The translations under genes and the position numbers were made by a program. The notes beneath the pieces are model-generated. The model was not told the DNA's origin. It saw nothing but the letters and a program-made list of their open reading frames with translations, and made no database searches. DNA of 64,000 bases from Tritrichomonas musculus (lineage: Eukaryota > Parabasalia > Tritrichomonadida > Tritrichomonadidae): NCBI GenBank assembly GCA_039105265.1, contig JAPFFF010000006.1, forward strand, positions 1,922,001 through 1,986,000. Reading direction: 5' to 3'. The stretch's first letter is position 1. Each line of letters begins with the position of its first letter. This document shows positions 61,778 to 64,000 of this stretch, in pieces.

Positions 61778-64000
61778 ATGAGCGATATTGAAGAGTACAT
61801 TGAAAAAATGAAGAATATTCAATGCAATATATTAGAATACATAGAAGATGATGTGAATATTGAAGAAAATTTTCAGAATCTCATTAAATTGTTTAAAGAT
61901 CAAAATATTCGAACAAATCAGCACGATATTAAATCAATACTTTATATATTATGCAAAATAGCGAACAATCATCGCCGAACTCCTCTTTTTTTCTCCAAAA
62001 TAGAACAAATTATTTTGGATATTAAAACCGAAATCAAAAATTACTTTTCAAATTCAGAAATTTTCAATATTTTCAAGAACAACAAACGACTTATTCTATT
62101 TCTCATTGAAGAAAAAATCATAATAGTTGATGAATTTGTTGTTAAAACCATGATAAAACAGAAATACGTTATGGCCAAATATCCTCAGTATTTTTCACCT
62201 GAAATTCGACCTTTCACGAAAGAAAAATGGTTTCCAAAAAATGATGAAAATGAAGCAGAAGGAAATTTTGAAGATGACAATTGGATAAAAGAAATAAATG
62301 AGGAAATAACTGATGATTTTTATGAAAATCGAAAAATAGGTGAAAATGAGAGTGAAATATGCAAGCTTATTCAAAAAGACATGATTAAAGAATTCATTGT
62401 TTATATCAACAAGAATGAATTTTCGCTTCAAAGAAAAATTGCGACCTCAATTTTTGAGACCAATTCACTTTTTCTTAAAAAAAATCCGACTTTAATTGAA
62501 TATGCAGCTTTTTATGGGTCGATTCAAATTTTCAAATATTTACAACAAAGTGAAGTGAAGTTAACATCATCATTATGGATTTATGCAATTCATGGTGAAG
62601 ATCAAGAGATAATTGACACTCTAGAAGAGAATGAAATAAAACCACCGAATTTTTCATTTAGAAAATGTGTCAAAGAATCAATTAAATGTCATCATAACGA
62701 TGTCGTCAATTACATACAAACACACTTGACAAGTGAAAACTTTGAGAAACATATTTTTGTTTTCAATTATGAAGAAAATTTATTTTCTTATTGTTTTCAT
62801 TATTATAATTTTTCTTTTCTGCCAAAAGATTTGAAAAATCCTTTCTTTTTTTATTTTGCTTGCGAATATGACCATTACACAATTGTCAATTATTTTTTAG
62901 AGACCAGGAAAGTTGAAACAAATGAACATTTTAATTCATCAGCATTGCAATTTGCTGCAAAGAAAGATAACCAAGAAATATTGAATTTTTTGATGGAGCA
63001 AGACGGAATTGAAATAGGCGAAAATTGCTTTAAAGGCTGTGACAAATTGACGCAAATAAAGTTAAATTCTCATGTGACATCGTTTGGCAAATCATCTTTT
63101 AGTGGCTGTTCATCACTGAGTCAAATAACAATTCCTTCGTCTGTTACAACAATTGGACCTTTTGCTTTCAGAGGCTGCTTTTCAATGACTCAATTAAAAA
63201 TTCCGTCATCTGTGACATCAATTGAATCGTCAGCTTTTCGAGAATGTTCTTCGCTTGTTGATGTGTCAATTCCTTCATCTTTGACGCTCATTGATGAATC
63301 GGTTTTCAGTGGATGTTTGTCATTGAAAACAATAACAATTCCTTCGTCAGTTACATCGATTGGATTCTCGTCTTTCAGAGGATGTTCATCGTTGACAGAC
63401 ATTGAAATCCCATCTTCAGTAACGTTAATAAAAGATTCTGCTTTCAGTGGATGCACGTCGTTGAAAAGCATTAAAATACCTTCTTCAGTAACGATAATTC
63501 GACCGTTTACTTTTCGCTGTTGTTCTTCGTTGAGTTCAATAACAATTCCTTCTTCTGTGACATCAATTGAATCATCAGCTTTTAGAGAATGCACATCACT
63601 GACCGATGTAACAATTCCTTCTTCTGTTCGTTCAATTTGTGAATCTGTTTTCAGCGGATGCACATCTTTAAAGCAAATAACAGTTCCTTCTTCAGTAGAA
63701 TCAATTGATTTTTCGGCTTTCAGAGGTTGTTCGTCATTGTCTGAAATAAATTTGCCATCTTCAATTGACTCTATTAAAATTTCTGTGTTTAGCGCTTGCA
63801 CTTCACTTCTAGAAATAACTATTCCTTCATCCGTCACTTTGATTGATTTCTCAGCTTTTCGAAATTGTTCTTCACTCAAAGAGGTGTCAATCCCTTCTTC
63901 ACTCGAATCAATCGGCGATTCAGCATTCAGTGGCTGCACGTCATTGAAGAAAGTTTCAATGTCTTCATCTTCTGTTACTTCAATTGGAAACTCTGCTTTT
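61778..64000 (+). CDS. DUF3447/ankyrin-like plus BspA leucine-rich-repeat protein (3' end beyond window)
   Basis: The frame is open for 741 codons from ATG 61778 to the window edge. Residues 1 to about 405 are helical and match the trichomonad DUF3447/ankyrin family: FFSKIEQIILDIKTEI near 75, PTLIEYAAFYGSIQIFKYL at 237, and SALQFAAKKDNQEILNFLME near 390. From about 410 to the edge there are 14 BspA/TpLRR repeats of 23 residues (SSLSQITIPSSVTTIGPFAF, and so on). There is no signal peptide, so a cytoplasmic form is likely unless an anchor follows. BspA repeats mediate adhesion in other proteins. The repeats also leave a long antisense frame open, which is not a gene. Confidence 0.88.
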   Translation, partial: MSDIEEYIEKMKNIQCNILEYIEDDVNIEENFQNLIKLFKDQNIRTNQHDIKSILYILCKIANNHRRTPLFFSKIEQIILDIKTEIKNYFSNSEIFNIFKNNKRLILFLIEEKIIIVDEFVVKTMIKQKYVMAKYPQYFSPEIRPFTKEKWFPKNDENEAEGNFEDDNWIKEINEEITDDFYENRKIGENESEICKLIQKDMIKEFIVYINKNEFSLQRKIATSIFETNSLFLKKNPTLIEYAAFYGSIQIFKYLQQSEVKLTSSLWIYAIHGEDQEIIDTLEENEIKPPNFSFRKCVKESIKCHHNDVVNYIQTHLTSENFEKHIFVFNYEENLFSYCFHYYNFSFLPKDLKNPFFFYFACEYDHYTIVNYFLETRKVETNEHFNSSALQFAAKKDNQEILNFLMEQDGIEIGENCFKGCDKLTQIKLNSHVTSFGKSSFSGCSSLSQITIPSSVTTIGPFAFRGCFSMTQLKIPSSVTSIESSAFRECSSLVDVSIPSSLTLIDESVFSGCLSLKTITIPSSVTSIGFSSFRGCSSLTDIEIPSSVTLIKDSAFSGCTSLKSIKIPSSVTIIRPFTFRCCSSLSSITIPSSVTSIESSAFRECTSLTDVTIPSSVRSICESVFSGCTSLKQITVPSSVESIDFSAFRGCSSLSEINLPSSIDSIKISVFSACTSLLEITIPSSVTLIDFSAFRNCSSLKEVSIPSSLESIGDSAFSGCTSLKKVSMSSSSVTSIGNSAF

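Noticed and set aside
63190-63939. 249-codon minus-strand ORF
   Set aside because: It is the antisense of the BspA repeats. Their 69-base period keeps this frame free of stops. The plus-strand frame has the conserved LRR residues.
1-64000. CRISPR arrays, bacterial operons or Shine-Dalgarno sites
   Set aside because: The only regular repeats are the 42-bp and 203-bp tandem units without unique spacers, and the genes are eukaryotic and singly promoted.

Overview
The window looks like nuclear DNA of a parabasalid flagellate, most likely a trichomonad such as Tritrichomonas. This is inferred from gene content and was not checked by search. The DNA is very AT-rich. Every host gene is an uninterrupted single-exon reading frame, often closely spaced and on either strand. 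The families are those expanded in trichomonads: BspA-type leucine-rich repeats joined to a DUF3447/ankyrin-like N-terminus, F5/8-type C proteins, an RCC1-kinase fusion, and a giant multi-pass cyclase with a TmcB-like region and a PAS domain. Several genes have a TTCA-type initiator within about 25 bases of the ATG. There is no sign of operons or bacterial ribosome-binding sites.

Layout. (1) 1-8.4 kb is a graveyard of mobile DNA. It holds a row of compact plus-strand gene remnants (300-2832) with in-frame TAG/TGA codons, a decayed MULE-type transposase (3476-5572, minus), a fragment of a superfamily 2 helicase (6063-6197), a broken gene of unknown function (6283-7440), a BspA repeat fragment (7441-7740, minus), and a short inverted-repeat element (7781-8412). 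(2) 8.9-28.5 kb is a conserved host block: dynein roadblock light chain, Rab6-like GTPase, a C2H2 zinc-finger protein, a kelch protein, ribosomal proteins uL24 and uS9, UNC-50, a DP-type cell-cycle transcription factor, a URO-D-family methyltransferase-like enzyme, tRNA-Arg(CCT), a secreted thioredoxin-fold protein and a 1587-residue adenylyl cyclase. Two non-coding inverted-repeat elements interrupt it. (3) 28.6-40 kb is an insertion zone. It holds a 1.4-kb inverted-repeat element, two sister elements each with its own 8-bp target duplication, a complete 2.69-kb pogo-type (DDE_1) transposon, a helicase gene with one nonsense codon, GC-rich islands, and a hAT-like MITE. (4) 40-55.4 kb is a second host block: RCC1-kinase fusion, ubiquitin-specific protease, CAMK-like kinase, Q-rich coiled-coil protein, a helical protein of unknown function and a 1265-residue coiled-coil protein. 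(5) 55.4-64 kb holds a 42-bp minisatellite, an F5/8-type C pseudogene, two decayed ankyrin/DUF3447 copies separated by hairpins and a 203-bp satellite, and an intact ankyrin-BspA gene that runs off the right edge.

How the parts relate. The host genes serve ordinary eukaryotic functions (vesicle traffic, translation, cell cycle, cAMP signalling, ubiquitin removal) and are not a pathway cluster. The more unusual content is the virus-like or mobile gene set. Fragments at 6.06-6.20 kb and 36.6-37.75 kb are two copies of one helicase family, and where one carries TAG the other carries a glutamine codon. The neighbouring remnants also show TAG/TGA/TAA in places where CAG/CGA/CAA would restore the frame. 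The simplest reading is decay by C-to-T change of a foreign element; codon reassignment in the donor is a less likely alternative that can be tested.
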